A DNA stretch of 47,276 nt from Flavobacteriales bacterium TMED191. Its GTDB lineage: Bacteria > Bacteroidota > Bacteroidia > Flavobacteriales > TMED113. This document shows positions 38,089-45,464 of this stretch, in pieces (the first letter of the stretch is position 1; every line of letters begins with the position of its first letter). Made by a program: the position numbers and the translations under genes. The notes beneath the pieces are model-generated. The model did not search any database. It had not been told where the DNA came from and saw nothing but the letters and a program-made list of their open reading frames with translations. Where the stretch lies: NCBI GenBank assembly GCA_002171975.2, contig NHIO02000022.1, forward strand, positions 9,500 through 56,775, in the 5' to 3' direction.

Positions 38089-39078
38089 TTAAACTAGAAT
38101 TCTAAACATTAAATCCTTTATAAAACTATAATCAAAACTGCCTTTTATTCCTTTACTTTTTAAATCTGCATTATGTAATAAGGAAATAATTCTAATGCAA
38201 TCTTGAAAGGAATAATTTTTACAACCTATTTTATAGACATTAATGAAGAAAGGATGAACTTTAATTTTACCAGCAAGTTCCTTATCTGAATGAATCTGTG
38301 TAGAGTGGAGAATAATAAGCTTTGAGTAAAAAGAAAATAAAAGGCCAATAATGAGAGGCAGAGGAAACTGTTTTTGATTACTAATAAAATAATTTACTAT
38401 TGATATAACCTTATTACTATCTTTTGAGGAAAGTGCATTTTGTAATTCGAATGTATTATAATGCCGATGAACTCCTATATGCCGTCGAACATTTTCTGCA
38501 GATATTACTCCGTCTGTTATTATATTAGATAACTTATTAATCGCATTGGTAATTTTGGATAAATCATTTCCTAAAAAATCAACTAACAATGCTTCTGCAG
38601 AATTTTCAATCTTTATATGCTTTTCTTCTAAATTATATTGAATCCAACGAGATATTTGTTGAGCATATAGTAACTTACTTTCTATTAAAATGCCATTTTT
38701 TTGAGCAAGCTTAACCCATTTCTTCCTTTTGTCTATATTTTTACTCTTATAACATATAACAAATATAGTACTGTGAATAGGACAATCTAAATAATTTGAC
38801 AACTCTGAAATATTCCCGAGTTTTTGTGCTTCCTTTAATATAATTAATTGTCTGTCACCAGTCATTGGAAAAGATTTAAGTGAAGAGATTAAAGAAAACA
38901 CATCTGTTTGTTTACCATAAAAAATTTTTTCATTAAAAATTTTTTCAGATTCAGGAATTACATACTTAGTAAAAAAACTTGTAATCTTGTCAATAAAAAA
39001 ATCTTCTTCTCCATATAATAAATAAGTAGATGATATTTCATTATTCTTAATTGTATTTAAAACCTTTTCAATATTCAT
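38089..39078 (-). CDS. holA: DNA polymerase III delta subunit
   Basis: A 329-residue AAA+ clamp-loader subunit that opens the sliding clamp. The N-terminal STYLLYGEEDFFIDK segment, PMTGDRQLIILKEAQK around the Walker B-equivalent region, and FLGNDLSKITNAINKL are the usual delta-subunit marks. It has no functional P-loop, as expected for delta. It diverges from the stand-alone HsdR_N-like nuclease across 60 bases. Confidence 0.9.
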   Translation of the reverse strand: MNIEKVLNTIKNNEISSTYLLYGEEDFFIDKITSFFTKYVIPESEKIFNEKIFYGKQTDVFSLISSLKSFPMTGDRQLIILKEAQKLGNISELSNYLDCPIHSTIFVICYKSKNIDKRKKWVKLAQKNGILIESKLLYAQQISRWIQYNLEEKHIKIENSAEALLVDFLGNDLSKITNAINKLSNIITDGVISAENVRRHIGVHRHYNTFELQNALSSKDSNKVISIVNYFISNQKQFPLPLIIGLLFSFYSKLIILHSTQIHSDKELAGKIKVHPFFINVYKIGCKNYSFQDCIRIISLLHNADLKSKGIKGSFDYSFIKDLMFRILV

Positions 39079-39138
39079 GCTAGTCTCATACTTTTTTAAA
39101 TTAAAAATAATTAAATTAAGATTGAATTTATTTCAAAT

Positions 39139-39552
39139 ATGAAATTAAAAATAATAAATAACAAAGAATATATATTTGATCCTGTTCGGAAAAAATATGT
39201 TTTAAATCAACCTGAGGAATGGGTACGGCAAAACACAATACAATTCCTTAATCTAAAAAAAGGCTATCCAATATCATTAATGTCTATAGAAAAAAAAATG
39301 TCACTAAATAAACTAACAAAGAGATGCGATATTATTTGCTATAATTCAACTGGAAAAGCCTTGTTATTAGTAGAATGTAAGGCTCCAAAAGTAAAACTGA
39401 AAACAAATGATTTAAATCAAAGTATTAATTACCAAAAAACAATTAATGCGCAAAACATATTAATAACAAATGGCAAAACTCACTATTGTTTTTCATTAAG
39501 TAAAGGTCAGCCAAAATTTATTAATGAAATCCCTGAATACAATAACAAATAA
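39139..39552 (+). CDS. Stand-alone HsdR N-terminal-like PD-(D/E)XK nuclease domain
   Basis: A 137-residue protein equal to the N-terminal nuclease domain of type I restriction R subunits, without helicase. Catalytic residues appear as Asp64 (KRCDIICYN), Glu79 and Lys81 (LLVECKAP) and a QxxxY motif at Gln94-Tyr98. The PEEWVRQN segment near residue 27 is also conserved. No methylase or specificity gene is near, so this is not a restriction system; location beside holA suggests a housekeeping role in DNA processing. Activity is inferred from motifs only. Confidence 0.82.
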   Translation: MKLKIINNKEYIFDPVRKKYVLNQPEEWVRQNTIQFLNLKKGYPISLMSIEKKMSLNKLTKRCDIICYNSTGKALLLVECKAPKVKLKTNDLNQSINYQKTINAQNILITNGKTHYCFSLSKGQPKFINEIPEYNNK

Positions 39553-39602
39553 CTTTATATAAGAAACAAATATTAAAAGACCATAGAGTAAGTAGCTCAT
39601 TA

Positions 39603-40205
39603 TCACCAAACATCTAATTTATCTGAATTTCTAATAAGAGATAGATATAAATATGCGGTACTTAATTGTATTACTGGGATTGAAATTAATAATCCTACAA
39701 AAAAAGACAAAATTCCTATTATAACAATAATAAACATTGCGCTTAAAAATCCAATTAAAGCAAATTCACGACCTTTAGTTAAATACCAACTCTTCTTAAT
39801 CGCCTCATCAAAACCTATATTATTATCGATAATTAAGTATTGCGCAAACATTAGCCTGACCATAATATAAAATCCAGGTATAATAAATAAAACTAGACCT
39901 AATAAAGTGAAGACAGAGACCAGTATTGAAGTAGCGAAATAATGTAAAAACTTCATACTACTAACTGCTAATAAATCATTAAATGATATAACTTCATTTC
40001 TCATATATCTGATTGACATTAATGTAATAGCAGCTGAAAAATAATAACTTAACAACGTGAATAAACCTGCTAATGGCATAATATTTCCAGAAAGACTTAA
40101 GGCAACAATAAACAACGTAACTAATATCCAAAAAAAACTGTTTTCTCGAAATTTGCTCCAGGCCTTAATAATTATATTTTCAATTGAAAAATCAAAATGA
40201 GACAT
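39603..40205 (-). CDS. Multi-helix membrane protein, function unknown
   Basis: A 200-residue integral membrane protein with about five or six helices. The segment FAQYLIIDNNIGFDEAIKKSWYLTKG followed by helices is typical of DUF975-like or glycerophosphodiester-phosphodiesterase membrane-domain proteins, whose role is unclear. It starts 15 bases downstream of the DUF456 gene, but a perfect -7 box inside that gene's end gives it a promoter of its own. Confidence 0.72.
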   Translation of the reverse strand: MSHFDFSIENIIIKAWSKFRENSFFWILVTLFIVALSLSGNIMPLAGLFTLLSYYFSAAITLMSIRYMRNEVISFNDLLAVSSMKFLHYFATSILVSVFTLLGLVLFIIPGFYIMVRLMFAQYLIIDNNIGFDEAIKKSWYLTKGREFALIGFLSAMFIIVIIGILSFFVGLLISIPVIQLSTAYLYLSLIRNSDKLDVW

Positions 40206-40220
40206 AAAATTAAAATGTGT

Positions 40221-40706
40221 TTATAACAAATATATCAATTTCCGAACTACCCATATCAGAACATACATAGAATAAATAATTTTAATTAATGTACCAAACA
40301 TAAAGCCAATAAATGAACCAAATGCAATCTTTAATGCATGTATTTTATCCTTTTTATCAATCAAAGAACCTAAAAAAGCGCCTAAGAATGGACCTATAAC
40401 TAGTCCGATTGGGGGTAAAAAAAAGCCAATTAAACAACCAATGATTGTACCATATACTGCATTTTTTTTACCACCAAATTTTTTTACTCCAAAATACTGG
40501 CTTAAATAATCTAGAAAAAAAACTATAACAGTAATTAAGAAATATAAAATTAATTGACTATATGTAATATTAAAATCAGTAAAAAAATGCAATACTAAAA
40601 GTCCAAAGAAAGTAAAAATTGGACCAGGAATGATTGGAAAAATAGAGCCTAAAAGACCAAAGAACAATAATAGAAAAACAATACAAAATATTAAAACCTC
40701 CATCAT
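40221..40706 (-). CDS. DUF456 membrane protein
   Basis: A 161-residue protein with several Gly-rich hydrophobic helices. The segments GLLGSIFPIIPGPIFTFFGLL and GTIIGCLIGFFLPPIGLVIG are DUF456 hallmarks. Such proteins have no assigned role. The start could be either of two adjacent ATGs (40706 or 40703). It diverges from purB across a 70-base gap. Confidence 0.85.
   Translation of the reverse strand: MMEVLIFCIVFLLLFFGLLGSIFPIIPGPIFTFFGLLVLHFFTDFNITYSQLILYFLITVIVFFLDYLSQYFGVKKFGGKKNAVYGTIIGCLIGFFLPPIGLVIGPFLGAFLGSLIDKKDKIHALKIAFGSFIGFMFGTLIKIIYSMYVLIWVVRKLIYLL
40227..40234 (-). promoter_or_regulatory. -7 promoter box (TATATTTG) inside the DUF456 3' end
   Basis: Perfect TAnnTTTG on the minus strand, 21 bases from the ATG at 40205, lying within the last codons of the DUF456 gene. 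It suggests internal transcription start for the downstream membrane-protein gene. Confidence 0.4.
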
Positions 40707-40776
40707 GAAAATAAAGATACTATATAAAATTATTATAATTATCTTTTTATTAAATTAGCTAACAATATGATTTTTT

Positions 40777-42117
40777 ATGAAAAGTAGCATTTACAATATT
40801 TCACCAATAGATGGTAGATACACCAAACTAACTGAAGATTTAAAAAAATATTTTTCTGAAGCAGCTCTTATAAAATATCGTGTTTTTATTGAAGTTGAAT
40901 ACTTTCTACAATTGAGCAGCATTAAAATAGAACAACTTAGAGGAATTTCAAAAAATCAGTTACAAGATATTTCTAAAATAGCTACTGAAATTTCTGAAAA
41001 AGATATTCTTGAAATTAAAAGAATTGAAAAAATTACAAATCACGATGTGAAGGCAGTAGAATATTTTATAAAGAAAAAGTTTGACAAAATAAATCTGTCC
41101 AAATACAAAGAATTTATTCATTTTGGATTAACATCTCAAGATATAAACAATACTGCATCTCCTCTATTATTAATGGATGCATTAAATGGATGTTTTTATC
41201 CAGAACTTAATATTTTAGTTAAAAAGCTTAATGAATTAAGTGTTAGTTGGAAAGATATCTCAATGCTTGCAAGAACTCATGGTCAACCAGCATCTCCTAC
41301 AAAATTAGGAAAAGAAGTTAAAGTATTTAAAGTGAGATTGGAAGAACAAATAAATCTACTAAAAAAAACTCCAAACTCTGGAAAATTTGGTGGAGCAACC
41401 GGAAATATGAATGCACACTACGCTTCTTATCCTAAAATAAATTGGCATAAATTTGCCAAAAATTTTTTAAAAAGCATTAATCTAAAAAGATCATATCCTA
41501 CTACACAAATTGAGCATTACGATAATTTAGCAGCACAATTTGATACAATAAAGCGTATTAACACAATACTTATTGATTTTAGCAGAGATATTTGGATGTA
41601 TATTTCTATGCAGTATTTTAATCAAAAAACTAAAAAAAATGAAGTCGGATCATCTGCAATGCCACATAAAATAAATCCAATCGACTTTGAAAATGCTGAA
41701 GGCAATTTAGGCCTTGCTAACTCAATACTTACTCATTTATCTGAAAAACTTCCTATTTCAAGATTGCAAAGGGATTTATCAGACTCAACTGTTATGAGAA
41801 ATATCGGTGTACCTTTGGCACATAGTATCATATCATATAAAGCAATCCTAAGGGGTTTAGATAAACTTACAGTAAACCAAAAAAAAATAAATACCGAGTT
41901 AGATGAAAACTGGGGAATACTAGCAGAAGCAATACAAACAATATTAAGAAAAGAAGGTGTAGAAAAACCTTACGAACTACTTAAAAATCTTACGAGAAAT
42001 AATAAAAAAATCAATCAAGATGTTATCATAAATTTTATAGATAATTTGAAAATTACAGATAATCTTAAAAAGGATTTGAAAAAACTAACTCCGTTCAATT
42101 ACACAGGGAGATCCTAA
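40777..42117 (+). CDS. purB: Adenylosuccinate lyase
   Basis: A 446-residue enzyme of the fumarase superfamily acting twice in purine synthesis (SAICAR to AICAR; adenylosuccinate to AMP). The signature GSSAMPHKINPIDFENAEG carries the catalytic Ser loop; ARTHGQPASPTKLGKE carries the general-base region; HFGLTSQDINNTA is the third conserved block. Length is as in E. coli PurB. Its TAA stop shares CTAA with the TAG stop of the convergent lhgO gene. Confidence 0.96.
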   Translation: MKSSIYNISPIDGRYTKLTEDLKKYFSEAALIKYRVFIEVEYFLQLSSIKIEQLRGISKNQLQDISKIATEISEKDILEIKRIEKITNHDVKAVEYFIKKKFDKINLSKYKEFIHFGLTSQDINNTASPLLLMDALNGCFYPELNILVKKLNELSVSWKDISMLARTHGQPASPTKLGKEVKVFKVRLEEQINLLKKTPNSGKFGGATGNMNAHYASYPKINWHKFAKNFLKSINLKRSYPTTQIEHYDNLAAQFDTIKRINTILIDFSRDIWMYISMQYFNQKTKKNEVGSSAMPHKINPIDFENAEGNLGLANSILTHLSEKLPISRLQRDLSDSTVMRNIGVPLAHSIISYKAILRGLDKLTVNQKKINTELDENWGILAEAIQTILRKEGVEKPYELLKNLTRNNKKINQDVIINFIDNLKITDNLKKDLKKLTPFNYTGRS

Positions 42118-43334
42118 TGATATTTTTTTTGAAATTCTAGAGCAACTCTTTCTCCAATAGAAAGACATGCAGTTGCAGCTGGTGAAGGAGCATTTAAAAC
42201 ATGAATACTTTTTTTTGTATTTATAATTTGAAAATCTTCAATAATTTCTCCATCCTTGCCTAATGCCATTGCTCTTACACCGGATCGACCAGCAGAAATA
42301 TCAGACATCTTTAATGAAGGTATAAGTTGTTGAAGATGTTTGAGAAAAATTCTTTTTGAAGATGCTTTTACCATTTCGTTTAAACCAAATTTCCAATGAT
42401 TAAAAAATAATTTCCAAGTTCCTATATAACCTAAAGAGTCAAATGTATCTTTAAAACTAAATGACATTTTATTATAACCCTCACGTTTAAATGTAAAAAC
42501 TGCATTTGGACCACATTCAATTTCTCCATTAATCATTCTAGTAAAATGAACTCCTAAGAATGGAAATTCAGGGTTAGGAACAGGATAAACTATATTATTA
42601 ACTTTATGTTTAGCATGATCCTTTAATGTGAAATAATCCCCTCTAAAACCCACGATTTTAAAATCTAATTTTAAACCATCTTCAATTGCTAATCGATCAG
42701 AAAACAAGCCTCCACAAGAGATAATTTGATCACATCTAAAATTATAATCATTCGTGTATATTGTTGAATAAGTAGAAGAATGTGAAATTTTTAAAACTTC
42801 TGAATTAGTAAAAACATTGCTTTGAGGATTAATTTCCTTTATTAAAGATGCAAGTTTATTAGCTACAGACCTATAATCAATAATGCCAGTTTCTGGCACC
42901 CAAATTGCTGAAATTCCTCTGACGTAGGGCTCAATTTCTTTAATTTTTTTTGCATTAACAATTTCCAAGTTTTCTAGCCCATTATCTCTCCCTTTTTTTA
43001 ATAAGCCAGGTAATGCCATCGATTCTCTTTCATTAGTTGCAACAACTAGCTTACCACAAACCTCATGTTCAATATGATGATTTTTTGCAAAATCTACTAA
43101 CTCACGTCTGCCAGAAACACAGTTTTTAGCTCTGTAGGAGCCTTGCTTATAATATAAACCAGAATGTAATACTCCTGAATTCCTGCCACTTTGATGTAAA
43201 GCTAATTCCTGTTCTTTTTCAAGTATAAGAATTTTTACTTGAGGCATTTTCTTTTGTATTTTATATGCACTAGCTAATCCAACTAGACCACCACCAATAA
43301 CAATTAAATCATATTTTTCGCCCATATTAATCAT
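42114..43334 (-). CDS. lhgO: L-2-hydroxyglutarate oxidase
   Basis: A 406-residue FAD-dependent enzyme of the DAO fold, oxidising L-2-hydroxyglutarate to 2-oxoglutarate, typically feeding the membrane quinone pool. The FAD-binding start is DLIVIGGGLVGLASAYKI; ALHQSGRNSGVLHSGLYYKQGS and the C-terminal SAGRSGVRAMALG and APSPAATACLSIGE blocks are typical of LhgO. The start is ATG 43334 (8-base overlap with the MFS gene) or 43325 (one-base gap). Repair of a side product of central metabolism is the likely task. Confidence 0.92.
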   Translation of the reverse strand: MINMGEKYDLIVIGGGLVGLASAYKIQKKMPQVKILILEKEQELALHQSGRNSGVLHSGLYYKQGSYRAKNCVSGRRELVDFAKNHHIEHEVCGKLVVATNERESMALPGLLKKGRDNGLENLEIVNAKKIKEIEPYVRGISAIWVPETGIIDYRSVANKLASLIKEINPQSNVFTNSEVLKISHSSTYSTIYTNDYNFRCDQIISCGGLFSDRLAIEDGLKLDFKIVGFRGDYFTLKDHAKHKVNNIVYPVPNPEFPFLGVHFTRMINGEIECGPNAVFTFKREGYNKMSFSFKDTFDSLGYIGTWKLFFNHWKFGLNEMVKASSKRIFLKHLQQLIPSLKMSDISAGRSGVRAMALGKDGEIIEDFQIINTKKSIHVLNAPSPAATACLSIGERVALEFQKKYH

Positions 43335-44613
43335 TCAATAATAACGGTTTAAATATTAAGATACCAACTAAAAAAAATACAACTATGATTACTAGTCCAG
43401 CTTGTTGAGTACCAAATGCACTTGTTAAAAGACCAAAAAATAAAGGGCCTAAAAATGCTGTTGCCTTTCCAGAAAATGCATAGAACCCAAAAAATTCATT
43501 TTTCTTATCTTCGGGTGTTAGTCTTGCCATCAAAGAACGACTTCCAGCTTGATTGGGGCCTTGCATTAAACCAATAAAAACACCTGCAATCCAAAATAAT
43601 GTTTTTGGTGTAATTAAATGATTAAAGTTAGTTAAAAATGGGGCGAGAAAAGCCAATAGGGTAGAGAATAATAAAGTCCATAAAGTAATCATCAACATCT
43701 TTTTAACTCCTATCTTATCCTCCAAATGACCAAATAAAAAAGAACCTATACAAGCTGAAATATTTAAAACAATCCCTAAAATTAATATTTCGTTAAAACT
43801 AAACTGCAAAGTACCTGCCGCATAAATACCTCCAAACGCAAAAATTGTAATTAATGCATCATTATAAAATAATCTAGCAATCAAAAATCGAACAATTTTT
43901 TTATGTTCACGTACATTACGAAAAGAAGAAATAATTGAATCAAAAGATTGCTTAAAATATTTATGCAAACCCTTATTTGGTTTAACGTCTTTTAAAAAAA
44001 CAAATGTTGGAATACTAAAAAGAAAGAACCAAGCTGCTACCAACAGATTAATTAATCTAATATTCGACACATTAGATGGGTCAAAGAAAACAAGAGATAC
44101 ACCTAATGAAATTAATCCACCTACAAATCCAAGCCCCCATGCATATCCAGATATTTTTCCCATATTTTTATTATTTGCAAGATCTGATAAATAAGAATTG
44201 CAGAATACAGTTCCAAACTCGAAACCAATATTAGCAATTACAAATACAATTAAAGCAATAATTGCAACATCAAAATCTAAACCTAGAATATTAAAGTTTT
44301 GATTAGGCTCAAAAAAATATAAGCATACCGTTGATACTATACATAAATAAGTAGAAATTATTAAAAAAATTTTTCTATAACCTCCAGAATCAGCAAGAGC
44401 CCCTAAGAATGGAGATGTTAATGCTACAAAAATAGCTGTTATTGAAATACCTAGTGACCATAAAGAAGTACCAACTTGATTATTTTCAGCTAGAGATTCA
44501 GTAAAAAAGGCGCTAAAAATAAATGTAACTATTAATGTTGTAAATGGTTGGTTAGCAAAATCATATAACGACCACGCAATTATTTCCTTATTTTTTTTTA
44601 ATTTTTTAATCAT
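43327..44613 (-). CDS. UMF1-family MFS transporter
   Basis: A 428-residue inner-membrane transporter with about 12 helices. The start KEIIAWSLYDFANQPFTTLI is typical of the UMF1 family (related to yeast Atg22), as are the GGYRKIFLI and MQGPNQAGSRSLMARLTPE motifs. Substrate unknown; export of amino acids or similar has been proposed for relatives. Its start overlaps the end of the glucosaminidase gene by 8 bases and its end overlaps lhgO, so all three are one unit. Confidence 0.88.
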   Translation of the reverse strand: MIKKLKKNKEIIAWSLYDFANQPFTTLIVTFIFSAFFTESLAENNQVGTSLWSLGISITAIFVALTSPFLGALADSGGYRKIFLIISTYLCIVSTVCLYFFEPNQNFNILGLDFDVAIIALIVFVIANIGFEFGTVFCNSYLSDLANNKNMGKISGYAWGLGFVGGLISLGVSLVFFDPSNVSNIRLINLLVAAWFFLFSIPTFVFLKDVKPNKGLHKYFKQSFDSIISSFRNVREHKKIVRFLIARLFYNDALITIFAFGGIYAAGTLQFSFNEILILGIVLNISACIGSFLFGHLEDKIGVKKMLMITLWTLLFSTLLAFLAPFLTNFNHLITPKTLFWIAGVFIGLMQGPNQAGSRSLMARLTPEDKKNEFFGFYAFSGKATAFLGPLFFGLLTSAFGTQQAGLVIIVVFFLVGILIFKPLLLND

Positions 44614-45379
44614 ACTTTAACTCAAAATCATCGTATTTGGTTAAGTTATTAAAATCTATAATAGACTCTAAATCCTTAACATATAACTCTCTTCTAGCAG
44701 AATACATAATAAGTTCTTGAATTAAATCAAATAATGAAAGATCCTTTAGCCTACTTGATCGGAACGTTTCATATGCGTATCCTTTAGCTAAAGTACGTAA
44801 GTAATGTGAAATCGATTCAGAAATATTATTATACTTCTTAACATATACAAGTGAAGAATTATTTGCCTCCAATTTATTTATGTCATTAATACTCGTGTGA
44901 ATACCAAATAAATTATTCCCTTCTAAAAAAAATCTCGAAGTACCCCATCCAGATTCAATTGCAGCTTGTGCAATAATTATAGAGTTGGGTTGTTCTTTTA
45001 AACATAATAATAAAGCCTCATATGTTTCACAATTACAATAATTAAATAAGGACTTTATTGTATCATTAATATGATCCTTATCGAATTTATCAAGAACATA
45101 ATTATAACCCTTTTTGATTTTTTCTTTTTCAATTAAAATAGCTGGCAATATAAAATCGATAAACTTTGATTTTTTATCACTAATAATTAAATCCGAAAAA
45201 TCTATTGAATTGATGTAGATGTACGGAGCTACGTCACCATTATTAACACAAGCTATATCTGTAATAGTATTATTTTCTATAAATATACTATTAACAGAAT
45301 TATCAAATACTGACTGAGATATGAGAGGAAATGACAAATACAACATCAACCATAAAAAATTATCAATTTGTATGTACAT
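44606..45379 (-). CDS. Bax-like glucosaminidase-fold peptidoglycan hydrolase
   Basis: A 257-residue secreted protein with a hydrophobic N-terminal signal (about 8-22). The catalytic region IIIAQAAIESGWGTSRF, with presumed catalytic Glu142, then EGNNLFGIH and the YLRTLAKGYAYETFR segment match the E. coli Bax/FlgJ glucosaminidase family. It probably cleaves the glycan chain in the periplasm or outside. It lies 85 bases after acnB and overlaps the MFS gene. Confidence 0.87.
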   Translation of the reverse strand: MYIQIDNFLWLMLYLSFPLISQSVFDNSVNSIFIENNTITDIACVNNGDVAPYIYINSIDFSDLIISDKKSKFIDFILPAILIEKEKIKKGYNYVLDKFDKDHINDTIKSLFNYCNCETYEALLLCLKEQPNSIIIAQAAIESGWGTSRFFLEGNNLFGIHTSINDINKLEANNSSLVYVKKYNNISESISHYLRTLAKGYAYETFRSSRLKDLSLFDLIQELIMYSARRELYVKDLESIIDFNNLTKYDDFELKYD

Positions 45380-45464
45380 ATATGTATATTAAATAAAAAA
45401 ATAAATTAAAATCAGTATAACTAAATTCCAGAATAGATTTTGAAAAAAATCATAAATAAATAAT

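Noticed and set aside
39139..39552. Type I restriction-modification system
   Set aside because: Only the N-terminal nuclease domain of HsdR is present; no helicase, methylase or specificity gene lies in the window.
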